A stretch of DNA of 64,000 nt from Verrucomicrobiota bacterium (GTDB lineage: Bacteria; Verrucomicrobiota; Verrucomicrobiia; Limisphaerales; JADJPG01): the NCBI GenBank assembly GCA_016713365.1, contig JADJPG010000043.1, positions 1 to 64,000 of the forward strand, in the 5' to 3' direction. A model generated the notes under the pieces. That model was not told the DNA's origin. It saw only the letters and a list, made by a program, of their open reading frames with translations, and made no database searches. Shown here piece after piece: positions 46,035-54,770 of the stretch (positions are counted from its first letter, which is position 1; the number at the start of each line of letters is the position of its first letter). Position numbers and translations under genes: made by a program.

Positions 46035-48934
46035 GTCTCTCGCTTCGCTTGTCGCTGGTCCTCGCCACCCATTATCTCGTGGCTTCGTGCGCGGTCGCCG
46101 CACCGCGAACGCCCTGGACCACCGGTCGCGTGGTTGGTTCGCCGAATCCACCCGCGCCGTATGTGATGCAGCGGGTGTTTCCCGAGCTGGCATTTGAGAA
46201 CGCCGTTGATCTCTCATTCGCGCCGGGAACGGAAACGCTCTTCGTTTTAGAGCAGGGCGGGAAGCTGTGGGCAATCGACACGAAATCGCAGCCGGTGCGC
46301 CGACAGCTTGCGTTCGACGTGCGTCCGCATCATCGCCCGTTCGACAATGTGCTCGGATTCACATTCCACCCCGGCTTTGCCACGAATCGTTTCGTCTTCA
46401 TCAATTACAACGAACCCGGCGGTCGCGAGAACGGCTCGGTGGTCTCTCGATTCACGTTCCGCTCCAGTCAACCACTCGAGATCGATCCGGCGAGCGAGCG
46501 CGTCATCATCCGCTGGTTCAGCGGAGGCCACAACGGCTGCACGCTGGCCTTCGGGCCGGATGGAATGCTCTACATCTCGACGGGCGACGCGGCGGATCCT
46601 GATCCTCCGGACGGCAGGCGCAAGACTGGTCAGGACTTCAGCGACTTGCTCGCGGCGGTGCTTCGCATTGACGTCGATCACGCGGACGGCACCAACGTCT
46701 ACCGGATTCCCGCGGACAATCCCTTCGTGAACGTGCGCGGTGCGCGCGGCGAGAACTGGGCGTTCGGTTTCCGGAACCCGTATCGCATGAGCTTCGACGC
46801 GACGACGGGCGATTTGTGGGTGGGCGATGTCGGCTGGGAACAATGGGAAATGGTCTACCGCGTCCAGCGCGGCGGTAACTACGGCTGGCCACTCCATGAA
46901 GGACCGAATCGCGATGTGCGCCGCGACCTGCCGCGTGGGCCGGGCGAGATTCTGCCGCCGGTTCACTCCGTGCCCCACAGCGATGGTGCGAGCATCACTG
47001 GAGGTTTCGTCTATCGCGGCCGGCGCTTGCCGAAACTCGCCGGCAGCTATGTCTACGGAGACTGGGAAACCGGCAAGTTCTGGTCGCTTCGCCAGACGAA
47101 CGGCGTTCTCGAATCGAACGAGGAGCTGTGCGACACCTCGTTGAAGCCGACGGCGTTCGCGCTCGATCCGCGCGGAGAACTGCTCGTGCTCGATTACAAC
47201 ACCAGCATCTACGAATTCGCCGCGAACACTACATCGGCAGCAAACGCCGACTTTCCACGGCAGCTGAGCGCCACGGGATTGTTTCAATCACTCAATCCCA
47301 GCGAGCCGGCGCCGGGAGTGATCGCCTATCGCATCGCCGCGCCGAAGTGGGATGACCACGCAACCGCCGAGCGCTGGCTGGCTGTGCCGGGCAACGAAAA
47401 GCTCTGCACCGAAGGCGGCGTCGGGAACATCACCGGCGGCACTTGGTATTTGCCGACCAACACAGTGCTCGCGCGCACGCTGACGCTGGAGCTGACGAAG
47501 GGCGTGCCGACGTCCGCTCGCCGCATCGAAACGCAGTTGATGCACTGGGACGGTCAGGCGTGGAATCCCTACACGTATCGCTGGCGAGCGGATGGAGCTG
47601 ATGCGGATCTTGTATCGGGCGAAGGAACGAACGCTGTCTTCAGCGTCGTCGATCCGCTCGCGCCCGGTGGCATCCGCGAAACGCACTGGCGTTTCATGAG
47701 CCGCTCCGAATGTTTGCGTTGTCACAACGCGTGGGCAGGCGACGCGCTCACACTGAACTTTCGTCAGCTCGGCGCTACCAACGCGCTCAGTGATGACCGC
47801 ACGGAAATGGATCGTCTAGTAACGCTGGGACTGATCGAACCACCGCGCCGGAAAATGAAGAGCGGCGACGCATTGGTGAATCCTCACGATCGCTCTGCGC
47901 TGGTCGACTTGCGCGCGCGTTCGTGGCTGGACGTCAACTGCGCCGGCTGTCACCGCTTCGGCGCGGGCGGCGCAGTCGCGATTCATCTCAACTACGATAA
48001 ACCGCCCGCGGAGTGGCGAGCGCTGAACGTAAAACCGTCGCGGGGCGACTTCAGTCTCACCGATGCACGCATCATCGCACCCGGTGCGCCGTATCGATCG
48101 GCACTCTTCTATCGCATCTTCACGGAGTCCGCCGGACACATGCCGCAAATCGGCTCTCGGTTGGTCGACGAGGTGGGCGCGCGCGTGGTGCGCGACTGGA
48201 TTCAGTCGTTGCCTGCGACCAACACTTCAGCGCCGGTTCCAATCTCCCGCGATGCGGCTTTGGCCGACACGTCGATGGCGATGCGTTTGCTCGACCTGAC
48301 GACGGATCTTCCAGCCGAGTTAGCGTCGAACGGCGCCATCCTCGAACAACATCGCCGCGTTCGCGACCAACTCGCCGAGGAAGCGCTGCGTCAGACGAAC
48401 GTTTTCGTTCGTGAACTCTTTCAGCGTTTGCTTCCTCCCTCGCAACGCCGCCAGACGCTCGGCACGGACATCCAGCCCCAAACAATCCTGGCGTTGGCCG
48501 GTGATGCGTCGCGCGGACGGACTTTATTCCACGGCGCCGCACAGTGCGGACGTTGTCATATCGCCGCAGGCGAAGGCCGGTCGTTTGGTCCGGAGCTTTC
48601 GGGACTCGCCAAGCGCTACAGCCGAGCGCAGCTGCTCGATCAGATATTGTTCCCGTCAAAAGTCGTGGCGCCGGAATTCAAGTCGGTGAGCGTTACGCTG
48701 AAAGATGACTCGGAGATGGTCGGCTTCGTCGTCCGTCGCGAGGCGATCCAAATCGTCCTGCGCACGGAGACGGGGGGCGAGAGAACGCTCGCTCTGTCCG
48801 ACGTCTCGGAACTCCGAGAGTCCGCGGTGTCGGCGATGCCGGAAGGCTTGCTGGCCACGCTGACGGCTCAAGAAGCGGCGGACATCGTGGAGTTCCTCTT
48901 CACACTTCCTGCAGTTCCTCAGGCTTCAAAATGA
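46031..48934 (+). CDS. Secreted sorbosone-dehydrogenase-like propeller fused to cytochrome c domains
   Basis: Intact, 967 residues with signal peptide (LRLSLVLATHYLVASCAVA). Residues about 40-390 form a glucose/sorbosone dehydrogenase-type propeller (FENAVDLSFAPGTETLFVLE, SGGHNGCTLAFGPDGMLYIS, GENWAFGFRNPYRMSFD). A central region resembling SO_2930-type dihaem proteins has CLRCH at residue 561 and CAGCH at 637. The C-terminal PVC-type haem domain has GDASRGRTLFHGAAQCGRCH (CxxCH at 839) and GRSFGPELSGLAKRY. It thus carries three haem-binding motifs and should pass electrons from a sugar or alcohol substrate into the periplasm. ATGA overlaps link it to both the amidohydrolase and AGE epimerase genes. 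Confidence 0.92.
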   Translation: MSLSLRLSLVLATHYLVASCAVAAPRTPWTTGRVVGSPNPPAPYVMQRVFPELAFENAVDLSFAPGTETLFVLEQGGKLWAIDTKSQPVRRQLAFDVRPHHRPFDNVLGFTFHPGFATNRFVFINYNEPGGRENGSVVSRFTFRSSQPLEIDPASERVIIRWFSGGHNGCTLAFGPDGMLYISTGDAADPDPPDGRRKTGQDFSDLLAAVLRIDVDHADGTNVYRIPADNPFVNVRGARGENWAFGFRNPYRMSFDATTGDLWVGDVGWEQWEMVYRVQRGGNYGWPLHEGPNRDVRRDLPRGPGEILPPVHSVPHSDGASITGGFVYRGRRLPKLAGSYVYGDWETGKFWSLRQTNGVLESNEELCDTSLKPTAFALDPRGELLVLDYNTSIYEFAANTTSAANADFPRQLSATGLFQSLNPSEPAPGVIAYRIAAPKWDDHATAERWLAVPGNEKLCTEGGVGNITGGTWYLPTNTVLARTLTLELTKGVPTSARRIETQLMHWDGQAWNPYTYRWRADGADADLVSGEGTNAVFSVVDPLAPGGIRETHWRFMSRSECLRCHNAWAGDALTLNFRQLGATNALSDDRTEMDRLVTLGLIEPPRRKMKSGDALVNPHDRSALVDLRARSWLDVNCAGCHRFGAGGAVAIHLNYDKPPAEWRALNVKPSRGDFSLTDARIIAPGAPYRSALFYRIFTESAGHMPQIGSRLVDEVGARVVRDWIQSLPATNTSAPVPISRDAALADTSMAMRLLDLTTDLPAELASNGAILEQHRRVRDQLAEEALRQTNVFVRELFQRLLPPSQRRQTLGTDIQPQTILALAGDASRGRTLFHGAAQCGRCHIAAGEGRSFGPELSGLAKRYSRAQLLDQILFPSKVVAPEFKSVSVTLKDDSEMVGFVVRREAIQIVLRTETGGERTLALSDVSELRESAVSAMPEGLLATLTAQEAADIVEFLFTLPAVPQASK

Positions 48935-50128
48935 GCGAGCCGCTGCCTCAACTCGCCACGCCGGAAGGACGTCACGCGCTGCGTGATTCGTATCGTCGTG
49001 GGCTCCTGGAGGACACGGTTCGGTTCTGGTTTCCGCGCGCGGTCGACACCGAGCACGGAGGGTTTCTCCATTGCTTCGATCGCGACGGAAGCGTTGTCGA
49101 TACCGACAAATCCGTCTGGGCCCAAGGGCGCATGAGCTGGATGCTGCTCCAGCTGCACAACGGTTTCGAGCGTCGCCCGGAATGGCTCGAGTGGGCGCGC
49201 AGTGGGATTGATTTTCTCAACCGGCATGCGGTCGACACCGATGGCCGGATGTTTTTCCACCTCACTCGCGATGGCCGGCCCATCCGGAAGCGTCGCTACG
49301 CTTACAGCGAAGCGTTCGCCGCGATCGCCAACGCCGCTCTCACCCCGGGCGACCGGCGATGCCGCTGCGGCGGACCGCGCTCGCGCTTTGTTCGATCAGT
49401 TCACGCGATGGAATTTCACGCCCGGACTGATGCCGCCCAAGTTCACCGAGGTACGCCCGATGATTGGGTTGGCGCCACGAATGATCACGATCGTGACGGC
49501 GCAGGAGTTACGCGAGAACCTCGGCGAAGATCCGCAGCTCACGGCATGGATCGGTCGCTGCATCGAAGAAATCGAGAAGCTCTTCGTCAAGCCGGACCTC
49601 CGTGTTGTGATGGAATCCGTGGCGCCTGACGGAGCCATCGTGGATCACTTCGACGGGCGCACGTTGAATCCCGGTCACGCCATCGAGGGCGCGTGGTTCA
49701 TCCTGCGCGAAGCGGAACACCGCGGCGATTCACGCCTGAAGCGTCTCGGCTGTGACATGCTCGACTGGATGTGGGAACGCGGCTGGGACACTGAACAAGG
49801 TGGGATCTTCTACTTCCGGGACGTGTTCAACAAGCCGGTTCAGGAGTATTGGCACGAGATGAAGTTCTGGTGGCCGCACAACGAAACCATCATCGCCACG
49901 CTCCTCGCGTATCGACTCACGCGTGATGCGAAGTATGCGCGCTGGCATCAGCTCGTGCATGATTGGTCGCATCGGCACTTCTCTGACCCTGTCCACGGCG
50001 AATGGTTCGGCTACCTGCGCCGCGACGGCACCGTGTCCTCGACGTTGAAGGGAAATCTTTGGAAGAGCTTCTTTCATCATCCGCGCATGCAGTGGACCTG
50101 CTGGAAACTGCTCGAACAGCCGTGGTGA
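48931..50128 (+). CDS. AGE-family epimerase/isomerase (one frameshift)
   Basis: N-acylglucosamine 2-epimerase-like (alpha/alpha)6 barrel protein. First part from ATG 48931: RFWFPRAVDTEHGGFLHCFD, SVWAQGRMSWMLLQLHNGFE and KRRYAYSEAFAAIAN. The frame slips near 49350, then RALFDQFTRWNFTPGLMPPK, HFDGRTLNPGHAIEGAWFIL (catalytic His region) and KFWWPHNETIIATLLAYRLT. Corrected length is about 399 residues, normal for the family. It has no signal peptide, so it acts in the cytoplasm. Its start overlaps the stop of the haem fusion gene. Confidence 0.9.
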
Positions 50129-50182
50129 CGGACAGTCCCGCTTGCCAAGTCGCCTCCCGCCGCTAACCTGCCTCCATCGTTC

Positions 50183-50654
50183 ATGGACAAAGCGCAGCCA
50201 AAAACTCTGCACTACAAGCGGTCGCATTTCGTCACGCAACTGCCGCTCGATTACTGTACACGCCCTCGCACGCGTGGGTGGCGTCCGTCGGCGAAAACCG
50301 CTGGCGCATCGGACTGACCAAGTTCGCGACGCGCATGCTAGGCGAGATGGTCGATCACGGATTTGAGATTGAAGCCGGCACGGCGGTTCAATGCGGGCAG
50401 ATCATCGGCTGGGTCGAAGGCTTCAAGGCGATCTCGGATTTGTTCTGCGTGGTGGAAGGAGAGTTTGCCGCCGTGAATCCCGCACTGAAGGAGAACATCC
50501 GGCTCATTTCGAAGGAACCGTTTGGCGGCGGCTGGCTTTACGAGGCCACCGGCAAACCTGATCCGAAGTGCCTCGACGTCCACCCTATCGCGACCTGTTG
50601 GACAAGACAATTGACCGCATCCTCGCGCAACAAAAGGGAGAGGAAAAGGAATGA
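50183..50654 (+). CDS. GcvH-like lipoyl-domain protein (two frameshifts)
   Basis: Resembles glycine-cleavage H protein. From ATG 50183 a short N-terminus (MDKAQPKTLHYKRSHF) leads, after a slip near 50254, to YTPSHAWVASVGENRWRIGL, LGEMVDHGFEIEAGTAVQCG and GWVEGFKAISDLFCVVEGEF, which holds the lipoylatable Lys (EGFKA where canonical GcvH has ESVKA), and SKEPFGGGWLYEA. A second slip near 50585 gives YRDLLDKTIDRILAQQKGEE, a helical tail that canonical GcvH lacks. No gcvT or gcvP is nearby. The stop overlaps the COG0523 GTPase start (ATGA), implying a joint function. Confidence 0.82.
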
Positions 50655-51790
50655 GCATCGCAACCAACGGAGCAACGACCAGCCAGGCCCGGTACATCAT
50701 GATTGGTGGCTTCCTTGGCGCCGGCAAGACGACTGCCGTCTGCAAACTGGCCCGCCATCTCACGGAGCAGGGGCTGCGCGTGGGTTTGATTACAAACGAT
50801 CAAGGCAACCAGCTCGTCGATACCGCCATGCTTGCGTCGAACGGATTTCCCGTGGAGGAGATTTCTGGTGGCTGTTTCTGTTGCAGGTTCAATTCCCTGG
50901 TGGACGCCGCGAAGAAACTTTCGGCTGAATCCCGTCCCGACGTCTTCATTGCCGAACCGGTCGGCAGCTGCACGGACTTGGTCGCGACCGTGAGTTATCC
51001 GCTGCGCCGCATCTACGGCGCTGATTTCGCCATCGCGCCCTTGAGTGTTCTCGTCGATCCGGTGCGCGCCCAGCGCGTGCTCGGGCTGGTCGAAGGCGGC
51101 AAGTTCTCCGACAAGGTCACCTACATCTACCGCAAGCAACTCGAGGAAGCGGACATCATCGTCATCAACAAACGTGAATTGCTGCCCGAGCCTGAACTCG
51201 AACGCCTTCGCGCCGCGCTCGCCGAGGCATTCCCGGGTCGCGAGATTATCGATGTCTCCGCGCGGACAGGGGCCGGACTGGACGACTGGTTCCAGCGCGT
51301 CGCAACGGGGCAGCAAAGCTCGCGTCCATCGATGGCGGTTGACTACGAGCTGTACGCGGAAGGCGAAGCACTGCTGGGCTGGCTGAATGCCACGATCGAC
51401 CTGCGAAGTGAGAATGCTTTCGACGGGAACGCCGCACTGCAACGTTTCGCCGGAGCGATGCAGGAACGCCTGGCCAGTCACGGCGCGCAGATTGCGCATT
51501 TGAAGATGACGCTCGATCCGGACGCCGGAATCGGCGACCTCGCGGTCATCAATCTGGTTCGGAATGACTACATCCCGGAGCTGTCGCAGGAATTGGAAGA
51601 TTCCCTTCAAGCCGGCCAGCTGATTGTGAATGTGCGTGCCGAGGTGTCGCCAGACGCTTTGAAGGCTTCGCTGGAGGAAGCGGTGAAGCAAACGTTCTCC
51701 GGCAGTTCCGGCATTGAGGCAACGCTCGATCACCTCGAATTTTTCCAGCCCGGCAAACCGCAGCCCACGCATCGCATCGCGGTGCCGTAG
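50651..51790 (+). CDS. COG0523 (CobW/G3E-type) GTP-binding protein
   Basis: Intact, 379 residues. Walker A GGFLGAGKTT (from residue 19), the family metal-binding motif GGCFCCRF (C75, C77, C78), and the base-specificity motif INKRELL. COG0523 GTPases are metallochaperones or cobalamin-pathway accessory proteins. The C-terminal ~130 residues differ from the usual CobW_C domain: they are helical and start SENAFDGNAALQRFAGAMQE. Coupling to a GcvH-like protein is unusual. Which metal or client it serves cannot be told from the sequence. Confidence 0.92.
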   Translation: MSIATNGATTSQARYIMIGGFLGAGKTTAVCKLARHLTEQGLRVGLITNDQGNQLVDTAMLASNGFPVEEISGGCFCCRFNSLVDAAKKLSAESRPDVFIAEPVGSCTDLVATVSYPLRRIYGADFAIAPLSVLVDPVRAQRVLGLVEGGKFSDKVTYIYRKQLEEADIIVINKRELLPEPELERLRAALAEAFPGREIIDVSARTGAGLDDWFQRVATGQQSSRPSMAVDYELYAEGEALLGWLNATIDLRSENAFDGNAALQRFAGAMQERLASHGAQIAHLKMTLDPDAGIGDLAVINLVRNDYIPELSQELEDSLQAGQLIVNVRAEVSPDALKASLEEAVKQTFSGSSGIEATLDHLEFFQPGKPQPTHRIAVP

Positions 51791-51842
51791 AGTCCGCTTG
51801 GGAAAAGCTGGACTCGAATTCTCTCGTTCGTAACCTGCGCGC

Positions 51843-53699
51843 ATGTTGTCGCGTAGACGATTTGTCGCTGGTGTCGGCTCCGGATTAAGCCTCGCTGGAT
51901 TGATGGTGTCACCCATCGGTGCGACTGCCGCCGCTGCGCGGAACGCGCTCTCCGAGGAGCGCCGGCGCTATTTGCAGGCGACGTTGCCGTTGGAAGACCG
52001 CCGATTCGATCCCTTCGCGAAGATGCTGGTCGTGCCGGCAGCATCGACCGTTACTCACCAGTCCCCGGGCCGAACCGGCGATGTGCGCGGAACTACTGCT
52101 TCTCTCAACTACGCGGTGGCGTTGCTGGACAGCGACGAACGCTGGCGCTCCGAACGCGGAAACGAAATCCTGCGCGTCGTCATCGGTCTGCAGGACAAGA
52201 ATCGCAGCCACGAGACGTTCGGTCTCTGGCCTTGGTATTTGGAGGAAGCTTCGGCGGGAAATGCTTCCACCGACGTCACCATGGCGGAACACGGCGCGCT
52301 GCCATTGTTGATGGCGTTGGGCCTTCATCGCGAGCGACTCGCCAAGGACATTCTCGATCCTGCGCGAGAGGCGATCGTTCGGGCAACGGGGGCGATCCAG
52401 CGACGCCCTTTCGATCTCGACCAAACCCAACGAGCCGTGTCGGGCGTGTCGGCCCTGCTGCTTGCGGCGCAGGAATTGAAACTGGCCGACCTTCGGCCAA
52501 TCGCACGCGAGCGGCTCCGGCAATTGCACGCGCACATCATCGGCCAGCAATCCTTCGCGGAGTATAACAGTCCAGACGCGATCGTTTCCGTCATTCGCGA
52601 ATTCTCGCGGCTGCTCTGGCTGCTGAAGGACGGTCGCGACAAGTCATTGATTTCCGAGATGCACGATCTCGCCTGGAAACATCTGGCGACGCATTTTCAT
52701 TCGCCGACGCGACAGTGGGCCGGACCGCACAGCTGGACTGCGGAGACGAACTTGCGAAAGAGGCCGACCATCCTTGCGTTCATCCAGTCCGCTTGCGGCG
52801 AGCTCGCCGAACTCGGCGTCCCGCAGCCGCTGCCACTCGGGCTCGACACGTATCGCATTCCGCTCCAGTGCCCGCGCAAGTGGGCACGTCTCATCGCTGC
52901 GCTGGAATCGCCGCGCGCCGTTAAAGAAACGTTCGTGGCCGCAGACGCCGCGAAAGACGGTAAACGCAATCCAGTCGTGGGAACGACGTGGCTCCATCCG
53001 CGATTCGCGCTCGGGACGGTGAATCGTGGCGACCTCGGATCTGGTCGGCGCCCGTTGCTGGCCTGCTGGGGCATGGCTTCCGCACCGAGGTTTCTGCGCG
53101 TGCGATTTCTCAAGGACGACTCCGACTTCGCTTCCGCGCTGTTCTTCAGCGTGCAACACGAAGGAGCGGCACTGGCCGTGGTAACATTATGCACGCACGA
53201 CGGAACTTCGAACCCAACGCTGGCTCCTGTTCAAAACGGAATGATTCGAGCATCGAGCCTGAAAGTGCGCTTCGAATGCGAAGGCGAGCTGGCCGATTGC
53301 ACGATGCAAGCAGCGGGGCAGGGGAGCAAGGGCGTGATCATCCAGGATCGCGATGCGCGTTTCCTGGTGCGTCCGGTCGAAGGACGATTCGGCGATGCGG
53401 CGGTCGAGTGGGATTCGCCGTCGCTGCGGCTGGCGAGCCACTTTGACATCACGCTCTATCACGGGCCGGCGAAGGATCACAAATTGTCGGATCTCAGCGC
53501 GGCGTTCGCGGCGTTCACCATCGAGGAATGGCCTTACGATCTGGGGAACCTTGCCGCCGGCAATATCGAAGCTCAGGTAAAGGAAGGGAAACTGCGTGCC
53601 CGGGCCATTCTCGGCGGCAGGGCGCTGGATTTCGAAGCCCATGTGAAACCCACCAGCCGGGTCGCCATGGATGATGCATTCCGCAGCGCGGTGCTCTGA
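51843..53699 (+). CDS. Tat-exported protein of unknown function
   Basis: Intact, 618 residues. N-terminal twin-arginine signal (MLSRRRFVAGVGSGLSLAGL). The first ~330 residues are helical, with a run of (alpha/alpha)-barrel-like helices (LNYAVALLDSDERWRSERGN, FGLWPWYLEEASAGNASTDV, AEHGALPLLMALGLHRERLA). The rest is beta-rich (FALGTVNRGDLGSGRRPLLA, RLASHFDITLYHG). This two-part layout recalls polysaccharide lyases of the heparinase type, but I do not see their catalytic Tyr/His signature, so I make no functional claim. It is convergent with the ABC permease gene, with 6 bp between stops. Confidence 0.7.
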   Translation: MLSRRRFVAGVGSGLSLAGLMVSPIGATAAAARNALSEERRRYLQATLPLEDRRFDPFAKMLVVPAASTVTHQSPGRTGDVRGTTASLNYAVALLDSDERWRSERGNEILRVVIGLQDKNRSHETFGLWPWYLEEASAGNASTDVTMAEHGALPLLMALGLHRERLAKDILDPAREAIVRATGAIQRRPFDLDQTQRAVSGVSALLLAAQELKLADLRPIARERLRQLHAHIIGQQSFAEYNSPDAIVSVIREFSRLLWLLKDGRDKSLISEMHDLAWKHLATHFHSPTRQWAGPHSWTAETNLRKRPTILAFIQSACGELAELGVPQPLPLGLDTYRIPLQCPRKWARLIAALESPRAVKETFVAADAAKDGKRNPVVGTTWLHPRFALGTVNRGDLGSGRRPLLACWGMASAPRFLRVRFLKDDSDFASALFFSVQHEGAALAVVTLCTHDGTSNPTLAPVQNGMIRASSLKVRFECEGELADCTMQAAGQGSKGVIIQDRDARFLVRPVEGRFGDAAVEWDSPSLRLASHFDITLYHGPAKDHKLSDLSAAFAAFTIEEWPYDLGNLAAGNIEAQVKEGKLRARAILGGRALDFEAHVKPTSRVAMDDAFRSAVL

Positions 53700-53705
53700 A
53701 CGCCA

Positions 53706-54770
53706 CTACGCCTTCATCCGGCTCTGGCGGTAGCGGTCGAGCCCGACGGCGAGGATGATGACAATGCCGATGATGATCTCCTGTGTGAAGGTCGGCCAGT
53801 TCATCAGGCTGGAACCGTTGCGCAGCGTTTGAATAATTAGCGCACCGATCATAGATCCAAGGATGCTGCCGCTGCCTCCGCTCAAGCTCGCTCCGCCGAT
53901 CACCACGGCGGCGATGATGTCCAGCTCCAGTCCTGCTGCGCCGGACGGATCTCCCTGCGTCAGGCGCGTGAGCTGCATCAAGCCAGCGCAGCCGAAGAAA
54001 ATTCCCGCGAGCGAATAGATCAGAAGTTTCTGCAGCGGCACGCGAATGCCGCAGAGCCGCGCGGTGGCTTCGTTCGAGCCGATGGCAAAGATGTATCGCC
54101 CGAAGATGGTCTGCCGCATGACGACCGACATGATCACGGCCAGCGCGATGGCGATCCAAACGCCTTGGGGCATGGGCAGTAAGTGATCCAAGTCGTCCAT
54201 CTTCATCAGGTTGCTGATGGGCGATTCGAACGGGTAGTTCACGGTCTGGTTGCCGGCGACCCATTTTGCGAGCCCGCGCGCCACACCCATCATGCCGAGC
54301 GTGACGATGAACGGCATCAAGCGCAGTCCGGCGATCAGTGTTCCATTCAACAGCCCAATCGCGCTGCCGGCGAGCACGGTGACCAACACTGCGGAGCCAG
54401 TTCCCCAGCCTTTGTTCAGCAACGTCGCACCAAGCACGCTGGTCAGAGCGACGACGGAGCCGACGCTAAGGTCGATTCCGCCGCTGACGATGATCATGGT
54501 CATTCCGAGCGCACCGATGGCGACGATGACGGTCTGCGAGAGAACGGTCTTGAAGTTCGCGACACTCGTGAAGGCCTTGAGCCCGTCGTAGGGCGAAGTC
54601 TTCGCGGCCTGTTGCCAGCCGCTGAAGCCGCTTAGCGTTTCCTTCTCCATTTGATCCGCCACGTCCTTCATCGCCAGCATCGCCATGAAGAGCGTGGTGA
54701 CCAGCAAAAGACCGAACAGCGGCCCGAGGGCTTTCAAGATTCTCCGAAGCTGGCTGCGCGTGGAACTCAT
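53706..54770 (-). CDS. Ribose-type ABC transporter permease
   Basis: Intact, 354 residues, BPD_transp_2 family (RbsC-like). About eight to ten membrane helices, with the family motifs VSGGIDLSVGSVVALTSVLG, GLRLMPFIVTLGMMGVARGL and GAAGLELDIIAAVVIGGASL. It forms the channel of a CUT2-type importer with the ATPase and binding protein encoded just upstream. The start overlaps the ATPase stop by ATGA. An N-terminal insertion (about residues 40-75, METLSGFSGWQQAAKTSPY-like) is longer than in E. coli RbsC. Substrate cannot be read from the sequence. Confidence 0.95.
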   Translation of the reverse strand: MSSTRSQLRRILKALGPLFGLLLVTTLFMAMLAMKDVADQMEKETLSGFSGWQQAAKTSPYDGLKAFTSVANFKTVLSQTVIVAIGALGMTMIIVSGGIDLSVGSVVALTSVLGATLLNKGWGTGSAVLVTVLAGSAIGLLNGTLIAGLRLMPFIVTLGMMGVARGLAKWVAGNQTVNYPFESPISNLMKMDDLDHLLPMPQGVWIAIALAVIMSVVMRQTIFGRYIFAIGSNEATARLCGIRVPLQKLLIYSLAGIFFGCAGLMQLTRLTQGDPSGAAGLELDIIAAVVIGGASLSGGSGSILGSMIGALIIQTLRNGSSLMNWPTFTQEIIIGIVIILAVGLDRYRQSRMKA

